This document shows, piece after piece, positions 16,678-25,046 of a DNA stretch of 64,000 nt (positions within the stretch are counted from its first letter, which is position 1; each line of letters begins with the position of its first letter). The stretch is from JADJGC01 sp964617645. Its GTDB lineage: Bacteria; Zixibacteria; MSB-5A5; CAIYYT01. Location: positions 1 through 64,000 of the forward strand of contig CAZTYE010000009.1 in the NCBI GenBank assembly GCA_964617645.1. The letters are read 5' to 3'. The notes under the pieces were generated by a model. The model was not told the origin of the DNA. It worked only from the letters and a program-made list of their open reading frames with translations, and did not search any database. A program made the translations under genes and the position numbers.

Positions 16678-18381
16678 ATGCGAATGAAGTTCTTCATCCT
16701 GACCACTGTTCTAATCGCCCTGACCACAACATTGATCTTGCCGTCGAAAGACGCCCCGGCACAAATCAAGCTGCAAATTCCTGGCGATTTGCTCTCCCTC
16801 GACTCGCTAAAGATCTGGATCTTTCTTACTGACAAGGGAGAGTCCGTCGGTCAACCGGCGGCGAAGGTAGCCGTTCAAGCCGATGCGCTACTGCGGCGCG
16901 AAAAGCGCGGCGCCGCCATTGATTCTGACTGGCTGGACCGCGGGGTCGCCGAATCATACAAAGAGCAGATCGCTCCCCATGTGCTGCGCGTTGTCCAGGA
17001 GTCGCGGTGGCTGAATGCGGTGTCGGCATGGATCCGACCCGATCGATTAACAGACCTCGCGGGGCTGGAATTCGTGCGCGAGATTCGACCGGTGGCGACT
17101 TTCCGGCGTTCAATTGAGGGAGATGCTGAGACGGCCCCGCAGGTACCGAAACCGGCGATTCCGTTTCCACCGGAGTATGGGCCATCGTGGCCGCAACTCA
17201 ATGAAATCGGAATTCCCGTGTTGCACGAACGCGGTTGGAAGGGTGAAGGAATCAAGATACTGATACTCGACACCGGGTTCCGCATCGATCACGAAGCATT
17301 TTTCAATACTGAGATCGCGGCGACCCGCGATTTCATCAACGGCGATGATGATGTGCAGGACGGCGACGACTTCGACCAGCAGTTTCACGGCACGGCAACG
17401 TTTTCGATAATTGGCGGCTCAGCGGAGGGCAAGATGATCGGCGCGGCGCAAAACGCGACCTATTATCTGGCCAAGACGGAAATCTACGCGCAGGAGATTC
17501 GCGTGGAAGAAGACTATTGGGTGGCCGGTCTCGAGTGGGGCGAACAACAAGGAATAGATGTGGCCTCCAGTTCGCTCGGATACACCGACTGGTATTTTTG
17601 GCACGACATGGACGGCAACACCGCTGTGACGACCATCGGCGCCGATATTGCGGCGTCGCTCGGAGTTATCGTCGTCAATGCCGTCGGTAACGAAAGCCGG
17701 GCCGTGTCGACCCCGACTTTGATCGCGCCGTCGGATGGCGATAGCGTGATCGCGGTCGGCGCCATCGCCAGCAGCGGCGAAATTGCGCACTTTTCGTCGA
17801 ACGGACCAACCTATGACGGCCGCATCAAACCGGACGTCTGTGCCCGGGGTGTCGCGAATTATCAAGCCGATGAACGCGGCGGCTATACGCAGGGGAGTGG
17901 GACATCCTATGCCACGCCGCTGGTCGCCGGCGCCGTGGCGCTGTTGTTGCAGGCACACCCGGAGTGGAAGTATGGCGATGTCTATCGAGCGCTGACGCAG
18001 ACCGCCACTCGGGCCGCCGATCCGGATTCTGTTTATGGTTACGGCATCGTGCGCGCGGCACTTGCGGCCGACTATCAAGGAGAAATCCAATCGTCGATCA
18101 AGGGGACAGTGGCCTACCCCAATCCCTTTGCACAGTCGGTTCGTTTCGATTTCGAGGTCCAGCCTGCCGGCAAAGTTGAGATTAGGATATTCACCGTCGC
18201 GGGAGAAAAAGTTGCGACGCTCCGACGAGAGGCCGGCGAGACACAGCCTTTGGAGTGGAATGGCGAGAATCAATCCGGCGAAGACGTCGCTGCGGGCGTT
18301 TATGTTGCGCACATCGCCGCGAGCGGAATCGACCAAACCATCAAACTCCTTAAGATCACGCGAACGGTCATTGCCGAGTAA
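16678..18381 (+). CDS. Secreted subtilisin-family (S8) protease with FlgD-like sorting module
   Basis: A 567-residue exported protease. Signal peptide MRMKFFILTTVLIALTTTLIL, an inhibitor-like prosegment (about 35-160), then the S8 catalytic domain with Asp198 (ILDTGFRIDHEAF), His237 (FHGTATFSIIGG) and Ser410 (GSGTSYATPLVAGA). The last 85 residues begin AYPNPFAQSVRFDFEV and run through VEIRIFTVAGEKV, LEWNGENQSGEDVAAGVYVAHI to KLLKITRT. That is the FlgD-Ig-like type-A C-terminal module which in FCB bacteria directs type IX export or surface retention. The ATG at 16678 is 7 nt after GAGG. It is monocistronic. Confidence 0.9.
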   Translation: MRMKFFILTTVLIALTTTLILPSKDAPAQIKLQIPGDLLSLDSLKIWIFLTDKGESVGQPAAKVAVQADALLRREKRGAAIDSDWLDRGVAESYKEQIAPHVLRVVQESRWLNAVSAWIRPDRLTDLAGLEFVREIRPVATFRRSIEGDAETAPQVPKPAIPFPPEYGPSWPQLNEIGIPVLHERGWKGEGIKILILDTGFRIDHEAFFNTEIAATRDFINGDDDVQDGDDFDQQFHGTATFSIIGGSAEGKMIGAAQNATYYLAKTEIYAQEIRVEEDYWVAGLEWGEQQGIDVASSSLGYTDWYFWHDMDGNTAVTTIGADIAASLGVIVVNAVGNESRAVSTPTLIAPSDGDSVIAVGAIASSGEIAHFSSNGPTYDGRIKPDVCARGVANYQADERGGYTQGSGTSYATPLVAGAVALLLQAHPEWKYGDVYRALTQTATRAADPDSVYGYGIVRAALAADYQGEIQSSIKGTVAYPNPFAQSVRFDFEVQPAGKVEIRIFTVAGEKVATLRREAGETQPLEWNGENQSGEDVAAGVYVAHIAASGIDQTIKLLKITRTVIAE

Positions 18382-18531
18382 CAGGTAGCGCTCGCAGAGC
18401 GCACGAACAGCGCCATTCGCGGCTGAGGCGCAACGACTCGGTGCCGGGAGGTTGTAAGAGTGATGATTCGCTACAGCAGCTTCGCAGCCAACTCGCGGTT
18501 AACAAGCGCGCACCCCACAGGCAAGCCCACA

Positions 18532-19668
18532 CTAAACTTCAAATGACGCCGCCTTGTCGGCCTCCGGCAACTCCTGTAGATATTTGAATGCATACAGACC
18601 GGTGCGGTGACCGTCGGAGAAGTGCAAGGCGACGGCATAGCGACCGATCATATCGAAGCTGGTTACTTTGATATCCAGCGCCACGCGCTTAGGGTCGAGA
18701 GTCCGGCGGCCGGAATTTTCGTCAACGCAGGAGGCGCACGGGCAATTGATCCGAAGTGTGTACGGGTTGTACACGCTCAGCCGGCTGTCGGGCCAGGTCA
18801 CTACGACTTCACCCGTCTGCCGCAACTCAATCTGCTCCGGCTCGTCGGCGGAAATTGTCGCCGCAAGTTTGGCGACGCTTAGCTGCAGGTTGCGCGCGAC
18901 GGCCAATATGGCCTGCGCCGCTGGGGATTGGGAGCCGTTTTCCAGGATGGGAATGCCGTTATCACCGGAGATCATGATCTCGGGGTCGAGCGGAATTGCG
19001 CCGAGAAAGGGAACGTCGGAGTGCTTGGCGAGAGCATTCCCGCCGCCGGATTTGAAAATCTCGGTCGTTTTGCCGCAGTGTTTGCAAGCAAAGCCGCTCA
19101 TGTTTTCGATCACACCGAGAATGGGGACGTTCACCTGCTCAAACATCCGCAGACCCTTCGCGGCGACACCCAGGGCTACCTGCTGCGGTGTAGTGACGAT
19201 CACGGCTCCCGACAGCGATGCCTGCTGCGCCAGTGTCAATTGCACGTCGCCGGTTCCGGGTGGCAGATCAATTAGCAAATAGTCGAGATTTCCCCAGTCG
19301 ACGTTGCCGATGAACTGGTGAATGATCTTCATCGCCATCGGCGCGCGCCAGATGACCGGGCCGTCGGAATCAAGCAACAGCCCCATCGACACGAAGCTGA
19401 CACCATAGCGTTCGACCGGTTCGAGCAGGTCATCGCGCACTCCGGGGCGCGCCGATTTGGCGCCCATCATGCCCGGCTGGCTGGGGCCGTAGATATCGGC
19501 GTCCATGAGACCGACTTTGGCGCCCGATTGGCGCAGCGCCACCGCAAGATTGGTCGAGACGGTCGATTTGCCGACACCGCCTTTGCCGGAAGCAATGGCG
19601 ATTACGTGTTTAACTCCGGACAGTCCGCCGGCGCGATTCGCGGGAGGTGTCGATTCCGATGATGACAT
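18532..19668 (-). CDS. mrp: Mrp/NBP35-type P-loop ATPase fused to a DUF971 domain
   Basis: A 378-residue protein. Residues about 20-275 form the Mrp iron-sulfur carrier ATPase: deviant Walker A ASGKGGVGKSTVSTNLA, MDADIYGPSQPGM, DLPPGTGDVQLTLAQQ and the paired-Cys region FACKHCGKTTEIF (CxxC that bridges a 4Fe-4S cluster between subunits). The usual N-terminal MIP18 (DUF59) domain is absent. Residues about 285-370 are a DUF971 / GBBH-like domain (EIELRQ-type start, VVTWPDSRLSVYNPYTLRINCPCASCVDE, ending RTGLYAFKYLQEL). DUF971 often occurs as a neighbour of or fused to Mrp and is suspected to help cluster handling. GAGGG precedes the ATG and a consensus promoter lies 35 bp upstream. Confidence 0.9.
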   Translation of the reverse strand: MSSSESTPPANRAGGLSGVKHVIAIASGKGGVGKSTVSTNLAVALRQSGAKVGLMDADIYGPSQPGMMGAKSARPGVRDDLLEPVERYGVSFVSMGLLLDSDGPVIWRAPMAMKIIHQFIGNVDWGNLDYLLIDLPPGTGDVQLTLAQQASLSGAVIVTTPQQVALGVAAKGLRMFEQVNVPILGVIENMSGFACKHCGKTTEIFKSGGGNALAKHSDVPFLGAIPLDPEIMISGDNGIPILENGSQSPAAQAILAVARNLQLSVAKLAATISADEPEQIELRQTGEVVVTWPDSRLSVYNPYTLRINCPCASCVDENSGRRTLDPKRVALDIKVTSFDMIGRYAVALHFSDGHRTGLYAFKYLQELPEADKAASFEV

Positions 19669-19700
19669 TGATATCCCTCACTCGTTCAGCCCTTCCCGAC

Positions 19701-19728
19701 AGTATACGCTCCCGCTCGCCGATGCCAA
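19701..19728 (-). promoter_or_regulatory. Sigma70-type promoter for mrp
   Basis: Minus-strand -35 TTGGCA, 16 bp, -10 TATACT; predicted start near 19694, 26 nt before the mrp ATG. Confidence 0.62.
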
Positions 19729-19764
19729 CGGCATTTTCACGGAGAGATTTTCGTCAGATAGCCG

Positions 19765-19794
19765 TTGATTTCTCGGCCCGAACGCCGTTATATA
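19765..19794 (+). promoter_or_regulatory. Promoter for FHA gene, almost no leader
   Basis: -35 TTGATT, 18 bp, -10 TATATA. The -10 ends 8 nt before the ATG, so the transcript would begin at or within about 2 nt of the start codon. Confidence 0.5.
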
Positions 19795-19802
19795 ACAAGG
19801 CT

Positions 19803-20147
19803 ATGCCGGTGCGCCCAGTTTTGCTTGTGGAAGAAGGTCCCGACCGGGGACGGCGCTTTGCCAGCGACGCGGTGCAGATTCGCGTCGGTCGCTCGGCGGA
19901 TCGCTGCGATTTTATTCTCTCGGAGGAGGACGTCGCGATTAGCCGCGAACATTTCGCGATCATCCGGCGCGGTGATACGTTTTTGTTCACCAACCTTTCC
20001 CGCAACGGTTCAACGATTAACGGTGTGCGCAAAGATCAGTCGCTACTCAACAACAACGATCTCATCAAGATCGGCACGCAGACTGTGATTCGCTTTTCGC
20101 TCGAGGATGCGCGCAATCCGGCGGCGAATCCGAGTTTCGGGCTATAG
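19803..20147 (+). CDS. FHA-domain protein
   Basis: A 114-residue single forkhead-associated domain, a phosphothreonine-binding module. Motifs IRVGRSADRCDFIL, DVAISREHFAII (the SxxH core) and LFTNLSRNGSTINGVR (the NG loop) are all present. No signal peptide. Its partner is unknown. FHA proteins often read signals from Hanks-type kinases; the only kinase-like gene in the window (44485-45507) looks catalytically altered and is distant. The ATG has a poor Shine-Dalgarno but a promoter placed for a leaderless message. Confidence 0.88.
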   Translation: MPVRPVLLVEEGPDRGRRFASDAVQIRVGRSADRCDFILSEEDVAISREHFAIIRRGDTFLFTNLSRNGSTINGVRKDQSLLNNNDLIKIGTQTVIRFSLEDARNPAANPSFGL

Positions 20148-20225
20148 CGGCTCTTCCACAAGTTCTACGGATTTGACCTGCCACACTTTATCTTGTGTGA
20201 AACCATTAGTCTTTCCGACCGCACA

Positions 20226-20355
20226 GGGACTGTTGAAAAACCCATATTCATGTCTTTCTGAGCGAAGCGAAGAATCTGTTTTCCGATGCGACACAAGGAT
20301 AACTGACCCTTCGCTCCGCTCAGGGTGACAGCCCATAGGGCTTTTCAACAGTCCC
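20226..20355. mobile_element. MITE-like element, copy 2
   Basis: 130 bp with perfect 14-bp terminal inverted repeats (GGGACTGTTGAAAA / TTTTCAACAGTCCC). The interior carries two inverted segments of the kind CTGAGCGAAGCGAAGAAT and CTTCGCTCCGCTCAGGGTGACA. It shares its ends with the element at 469-608. It encodes nothing plausible. The remaining flanks of the 20148-20483 gap show only the promoter at 20449-20477. Confidence 0.68.
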
Positions 20356-20448
20356 CAAACTGTGGGGCGACGATGCGCATCCAATTTTGTGCGATGCCAT
20401 TTGCAGTTATGTTCGTGTATCCGCGGCGATCAGTGGCCATCGAATCGA

Positions 20449-20477
20449 TTGGCGCAGTGGCAAAAACATCCGATAAT
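20449..20477 (+). promoter_or_regulatory. Promoter for 4,6-dehydratase gene, leaderless arrangement
   Basis: -35 TTGGCG, 17 bp, -10 GATAAT. The -10 ends 6 nt before the ATG at 20484, so the expected first transcribed base is the A of the start codon. No Shine-Dalgarno exists. Confidence 0.52.
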
Positions 20478-20483
20478 TGAAGC

Positions 20484-21473
20484 ATGGAAATCAAAGGCGC
20501 ATCCGTATTGCTCACCGGCGCGGCCGGGTTCATTGGCAGCCACCTCTTGGAGGCGCTTGTCGCGCGGGGCACGCAGGTGCGGGCGTTTGTGCGCTATACG
20601 TCGCGCCTCGACCGCGGCTGGATCGATACGCTTCCGCCGGCGACGGTTCGCCAAATCGAAGTTGTGGCCGGAGATTTGAAGGATGCGGACGCAGTACGCA
20701 ACGCCACCAAGAACTGCGATATCATTTTTCACCTCGGCGCCCTGATTGGTATTCCGTACTCCTACGTTCATCCGCGAAACTACGTCGAGACCAATATCAT
20801 CGGCACAACAAATGTGCTCGCGGCGGCGCATGATCTGGGCGCGAAGCGGGTGATTCACGTTTCCACGTCCGAGGTCTACGGCACTGCGCAGTATGTGCCA
20901 ATCGATGAGAAGCATCCGAAAGTCGGGCAATCGCCGTATTCGGCCTCGAAGATCGCGGCGGATATGCTCGCTGAATCGTTCCACCGTAGTTTCGAAACTC
21001 CGGTGGTGGTCATGCGGCCTTTCAATACCTACGGTCCGCGCCAGAGTTTACGGGCAATCATCCCGACAATAATCGCCCAACTTCAGAGCGGCGGTGAATT
21101 GAATCTGGGAACGACCACAACGACTCGCGATTTCACTTTCGTCAGCGACACTGTAGCGGGGATGATCCGGGCTGCCGAGGTTGATGACGCCGTCGGCATG
21201 ACGATCAATCTGGGCACCGGGACGGAGATCGCTATCGGCGAATTGGCCGAGCGCATTGCGAAGTTGATGCAGCTTCCGCTGAGAATCAGGCACGACGCCG
21301 ATCGCCTCAGACCGGAGCACTCCGAAGTGGAGCGACTGATATCCAACAACTCTCTGGCTCGAGAGGTATTATCTTGGCGTCCGCAAGTCGCACTCGAAGA
21401 CGGACTGCGGCGCACGATAGCTTGGTGCACAGAACACCCCGCCGGAGAGCGGTCGCGCGAGTATATTCTCTAA
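20484..21473 (+). CDS. NAD-dependent 4,6-dehydratase/epimerase (LegB-like SDR)
   Basis: A 329-residue extended short-chain dehydrogenase. NAD-binding VLLTGAAGFIGSHLLEAL, active-site Ser-Thr region HVSTSEVYGTAQ and catalytic YSASK (YxxxK) are intact, followed by MRPFNTYGPRQSLRAIIPTII. The start region VRAFVRYTSRLDRGWID resembles the LegB group (UDP-N-acetylglucosamine 4,6-dehydratase of legionaminic-type sugars) more than GalE. It therefore probably makes a deoxy-amino sugar nucleotide for surface glycans; this is a family-level inference. It is followed 167 bp later by a second SDR and the exosortase genes, suggesting an exopolysaccharide locus. Confidence 0.85.
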   Translation: MEIKGASVLLTGAAGFIGSHLLEALVARGTQVRAFVRYTSRLDRGWIDTLPPATVRQIEVVAGDLKDADAVRNATKNCDIIFHLGALIGIPYSYVHPRNYVETNIIGTTNVLAAAHDLGAKRVIHVSTSEVYGTAQYVPIDEKHPKVGQSPYSASKIAADMLAESFHRSFETPVVVMRPFNTYGPRQSLRAIIPTIIAQLQSGGELNLGTTTTTRDFTFVSDTVAGMIRAAEVDDAVGMTINLGTGTEIAIGELAERIAKLMQLPLRIRHDADRLRPEHSEVERLISNNSLAREVLSWRPQVALEDGLRRTIAWCTEHPAGERSREYIL

Positions 21474-21640
21474 ACTTGAACGATTACCGTCGAAACGATT
21501 TCCAGTATCGGTCGGCACGAGAGTCTTAGATTCGAACCCTGGCTGACGATGGACGACGGTTTTCGGAGGCGGGAGTCTTGGTCAAGTCCCGGCTTCAAGC
21601 TGTCGATAACTGAATGACAAGAGAATGAGGATAATTGATT

Positions 21641-22591
21641 ATGCGCTATTTAGTTACCGGCGGCGCCGGATTTATCGGTTCGAACATCGTCAAGGAGTTG
21701 ATCCATCAAGGCGAACAAGTTCGCGTCCTCGACAACTTCTCCACCGGTCGGCGCATCAATTTGGCCGGGCTTGAACCGGACATCGAACTAATCGAAGGCG
21801 ACATCTGCGATTTCTGGACGGCGCTGGATGCGTGCCGCGACGTCGATTTCGTGCTGCATCAGGCGGCGCTGCCTTCCGTTAATCGCTCGGTCGAGAACCC
21901 GCTGACTTCGAATGACGCGAATATTAACGGCACGCTGAACATGCTGGAATGCGCCCGCCGTAACGGCGTCAAGCGCTTCCTCTTTGCGTCGTCATCATCG
22001 GTGTACGGTGACACGCCGACGTTGCCGAAGCACGAGGGAATGATTCCCTCGCCGTTGTCGCCTTACGCCGTCAACAAACTGACCGGCGAGTACTACTGCC
22101 GGGTGTATTCGGATCTTTATAACATGCCGTGCGTAGCGTTTCGGTACTTCAATGTTTTCGGACCGAATCAGAATCCGGACAGCCACTATGCGGCGGTAAT
22201 CCCGAAGTTCATCAAGTGCATTCTTAACGACGAATCGCCAATCGTCTTTGGTGACGGATTGCAGTCGCGCGACTTCACCTATGTCGACAATGTCGTGGAT
22301 GCCGTCATCCGCGTGTGTCGGGCGGACATGATCGTTCCGGGCGAGTACAACTTAGCTTGCGGCGGGCAATACACGCTGCGCGATCTGCTGAAACAACTTA
22401 ATGAGATCATCGGTAAAAGCATCGAGCCGCGCTACGCCGAACCGCGGCCGGGCGACATCAAACATTCGTTTGCCGACGTCGCCAAGGTCGAGAAGACATT
22501 CGGCATCAAACCGAAAGTGACGTTCCGCGAAGGCCTGGAGAAGGCGGTCGCATTCTATAAACGTGAAGCATTGCTAAAGAGCCGTGTCTAA
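21641..22591 (+). CDS. UDP-hexose/N-acetylhexosamine C4-epimerase (WbpP/GalE-like SDR)
   Basis: A 316-residue extended SDR. TGGAGFIGSNIVKEL binds NAD; ASSSSVYGDTPTLPKHEGM and YAVNKLTGEYY hold the catalytic Ser and YxxxK. The motifs LDNFSTGRRINLAG, NPLTSNDANINGTLNML and FGPNQNPDSHYAAVIPKFI match the WbpP-type UDP-GlcNAc/GalNAc 4-epimerases of surface polysaccharide clusters. The ATG at 21641 (after GAGG) is preferred to a TTG two codons earlier. Its last 8 bp overlap the exosortase start, so sugar synthesis and exosortase are co-expressed. Confidence 0.88.
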   Translation: MRYLVTGGAGFIGSNIVKELIHQGEQVRVLDNFSTGRRINLAGLEPDIELIEGDICDFWTALDACRDVDFVLHQAALPSVNRSVENPLTSNDANINGTLNMLECARRNGVKRFLFASSSSVYGDTPTLPKHEGMIPSPLSPYAVNKLTGEYYCRVYSDLYNMPCVAFRYFNVFGPNQNPDSHYAAVIPKFIKCILNDESPIVFGDGLQSRDFTYVDNVVDAVIRVCRADMIVPGEYNLACGGQYTLRDLLKQLNEIIGKSIEPRYAEPRPGDIKHSFADVAKVEKTFGIKPKVTFREGLEKAVAFYKREALLKSRV

Positions 22592-23474
22592 TCATACTGT
22601 TTCTACAGCGGAGCGCTCGACGCCGCCAATCTGGCAGATTGCCACGGTCGGCGCCGTGCTGCTGTTGATGTATGCGCCGGTGCTGGTCGATCTGTTCGCC
22701 GATTGGTATCGCGATGAAAACTACTCGCACGGATTCCTGATTATCCCGATTGCCGCTTATATCGTCTGGAAGAAACGGGACGTGCTTAAGACGATTCCGC
22801 TGGAATCCAGCAAGTGGGCGCTACCGATCATCATCGGATCGCTGGCGATGTTTCTTGCCGGCACCGCCGGAATGGAATACTTCACGGTGCGCGTTTCGTT
22901 CGTCGGACTGCTGCTGGGGCTGACACTTTACTTCGCGGGCTTGCGATTCGTCCGCGAGACTTGGTTTGCGTTCTTCTTCCTGCTATTCATGATTCCGGTA
23001 CCATATGTGATCTACTACAGCGCCACCTTTCCGCTGCAGGTATTGGGTACGAAGGTTGCGGCTGGAGTGCTGGGTGTGCTCGGCGTGCCGCACCTGCGGC
23101 AGGGAAATATCATTCACCTTCAGGACAACTATTCGTTAGAAGTCGCCGAGGCGTGTTCCGGATTACGGTCGCTGGTGACGCTTCTGGCGCTGGGCGCGCT
23201 TTTGGCGTACTGGACACAGAACAAGGTCTGGAAGGGGATCTTCTTGTTCGCGATGACGATTCCAATCGCGATTGTCGCGAACATCGTGCGTATCTGCGCC
23301 ACCGCGATTTTGGCCTCCAGCGTGTCACGCGCTTTTGCCGAATCGACGGTGCACGAATTTTCCGGCACGGTGGTGTTCATGATTTCGCTGGTTTGTCTTC
23401 TGATTCTCAGCAGCTTGCTGCGGATCAAGGAAGTCACCGCGAAGATCGACGACAAGCAGGAGCTGCGATCATGA
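22584..23474 (+). CDS. Exosortase
   Basis: A 296-residue polytopic inner-membrane cysteine transpeptidase-like enzyme with about eight hydrophobic segments. The catalytic triad of exosortases is visible: Cys191 in EACSGLRSLV, Arg236 in NIVRICATA and His257 in TVHEFSGTVVF. An early loop DWYRDENYSHGFLIIPIAAYIVWKKR is also family-typical. Exosortases process PEP-CTERM proteins during export with exopolysaccharide. The GTG start overlaps the epimerase by 8 bp; the stop overlaps EpsI by ATGA. A likely substrate is the PEP-CTERM protein at 48316. Confidence 0.93.
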   Translation: MSNHTVSTAERSTPPIWQIATVGAVLLLMYAPVLVDLFADWYRDENYSHGFLIIPIAAYIVWKKRDVLKTIPLESSKWALPIIIGSLAMFLAGTAGMEYFTVRVSFVGLLLGLTLYFAGLRFVRETWFAFFFLLFMIPVPYVIYYSATFPLQVLGTKVAAGVLGVLGVPHLRQGNIIHLQDNYSLEVAEACSGLRSLVTLLALGALLAYWTQNKVWKGIFLFAMTIPIAIVANIVRICATAILASSVSRAFAESTVHEFSGTVVFMISLVCLLILSSLLRIKEVTAKIDDKQELRS

Positions 23475-24109
23475 AACGCTTTGTCCTGATCATGCTGATC
23501 CTGATTCCGTTCGGCGCTATGGCCACGATGCTGCGGTATATGACGGTCGAGCCGGAGCGGCCCTCGACGCTGGCGAGTGTGCCGCTTGATGTCGGCGGAT
23601 GGAAGGGGGAAAACTTCGACATCGGCGACGCCACGGCGGCGGTGCTGCAGGCTTCCGAAACGCTGCTGCGCGGTTATGTCGACACTTCGGGAAACGCGAT
23701 CGGCTTGTTTATCGCATACTTCCGCGATCAGAAGTACGGCTCGCAGATTCACTCACCGCGCCATTGTCTGCCCGGCGGCGGCTGGGTGCTGACCGGACTC
23801 AAGCACGTGCCGTTTGATCTCGGTGAGCGCGAGATTCAGGTCAACCGGATGACAATTGCCAGGCTCTCGCGTGTTGACCAGATGTTCTACTGGTTTCACA
23901 CGCGCTCGGGCGATCTCACCAGCGAGTACTCGTTGAAGTTTGACTTGGTGCGCAATTCGCTTTTGTTCTCGCCGACGGACGCCGCCATCATTCGCCTGAC
24001 GATTCCGCAGGCGGGTCGCAGTCAAGAACAGTGTCAGGAGATCGTCGAGGATTTCATGAAGACGATGCTTCCGGAGATCCGCAAGGCGTTGCCGTTTACG
24101 ACAATCTGA
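23471..24109 (+). CDS. epsI: EpsI, exosortase-associated protein
   Basis: A 212-residue protein with one N-terminal membrane anchor (MKRFVLIMLILIPFGAMATML) and a periplasmic domain. LASVPLDVGGWKGENFDI, LFIAYFRDQKYGSQIHSPRHCLPGGGW and VNRMTIA are the EpsI family markers; in some lineages this domain is fused to the exosortase C-terminus. The H-S-P-R-H-C segment is the most conserved part. It starts in the ATGA overlap with the exosortase, as expected for a functional pair. It is the last gene of the locus; rsmI converges 21 bp later. Confidence 0.9.
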   Translation: MKRFVLIMLILIPFGAMATMLRYMTVEPERPSTLASVPLDVGGWKGENFDIGDATAAVLQASETLLRGYVDTSGNAIGLFIAYFRDQKYGSQIHSPRHCLPGGGWVLTGLKHVPFDLGEREIQVNRMTIARLSRVDQMFYWFHTRSGDLTSEYSLKFDLVRNSLLFSPTDAAIIRLTIPQAGRSQEQCQEIVEDFMKTMLPEIRKALPFTTI

Positions 24110-24130
24110 GCGCTCGCAGCCAACATCTCA

Positions 24131-24832
24131 TTAATCTTCCGTTCCACTTTTCCGCACGTTCCCCTGCACCACGACGGTGATTTCACCTTTCAGGACGCGG
24201 CCAGCGAGTCGGCTGCGAATTTCCGGCAATGTTCCGCGCAGGGTCTCTTCAAAACGCTTGGTTAGTTCGCGACACAGCACAACTTGACGGTCGCCGAGAA
24301 GCTCATCGAGCAGATCGATCAGCTTGTGAATCTTGTACGGCGACTCGTAGAAGATCAATGTCTCGCGGCGATCTTTCAGCGATTCGATGATCGTCCGGCG
24401 CTTGCCGTCAGTGGGGGGAAGAAAGCCGTAGAAGATGAACGCATCGGTCGGCAACCCGCTCACCGCCAGCGCCGCGACCACCGCCGCCGGGCCGGGAATA
24501 GCGATGATCGGCAGATTGCGACGGGCGGCTTCGCGGACGATGATGAATCCCGGATCGGAAATCGACGGCGTGCCGGCATCGGAAATCACGGCGACGTTTT
24601 CGCCGGCTTCGATGCGAGCGAGAATCTTGTCGGCGACGGCGCGTTCATTGAAGTTGTGGTACGACACGGTCGGTTTCTGGATTTGGTAGTGGCTGAGAAG
24701 CACCCGCGCGACCCGGGTATCTTCGCAAGCGATGAGGTCAACATCCCGCAAAGTCGCGACCGCACGATAAGTCATGTCACCGAGGTTGCCGATCGGCGTG
24801 GCGACGATGTAGAGCGTGCCGGTTTTGTTCAT
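24131..24832 (-). CDS. rsmI: 16S rRNA 2'-O-ribose C1402 methyltransferase
   Basis: A 233-residue tetrapyrrole-methylase-fold enzyme that methylates C1402 in the decoding centre. Motifs: LYIVATPIGNLGDMTYRAVATLRDVDLIACEDTRV, YHNFNE, VISDAGTPSISDPG and IPGPAAVVAALAVSGLPTDAFIFYGFLPP. The start MNKTGTLYIVATPIGN fits the family; an ATG at 24979 would add a 49-residue extension without family precedent. It is somewhat shorter than the usual 270-290 residues, lacking the C-terminal domain, which is common. It faces the exosortase operon. Confidence 0.92.
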   Translation of the reverse strand: MNKTGTLYIVATPIGNLGDMTYRAVATLRDVDLIACEDTRVARVLLSHYQIQKPTVSYHNFNERAVADKILARIEAGENVAVISDAGTPSISDPGFIIVREAARRNLPIIAIPGPAAVVAALAVSGLPTDAFIFYGFLPPTDGKRRTIIESLKDRRETLIFYESPYKIHKLIDLLDELLGDRQVVLCRELTKRFEETLRGTLPEIRSRLAGRVLKGEITVVVQGNVRKSGTED

Positions 24833-25046
24833 GTGACGGAAAGAACGGATTTCGGCGAACTTCAGCAAGCGTCTTCTCAGCGAGCGAATCGCGCCCTGAA
24901 ATCGTGCGCCGACGCGAACAGCCACGCTATACGGCTGATAGAATCCCCAGTATTGACAACCACTTAGGCGGTTTGGCACGAAGTTTGATTATCAACAGCT
25001 CAGAACATGATGGCTGCGCCAAGCGGCCGCACCTGAGGAGGTTGAA

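Noticed and set aside
21528..21542. T-loop-like sequence GGGTTCGAATC on the minus strand, possible tRNA
   Set aside because: The T-stem arms do not pair and no anticodon or acceptor stem can be drawn around it.
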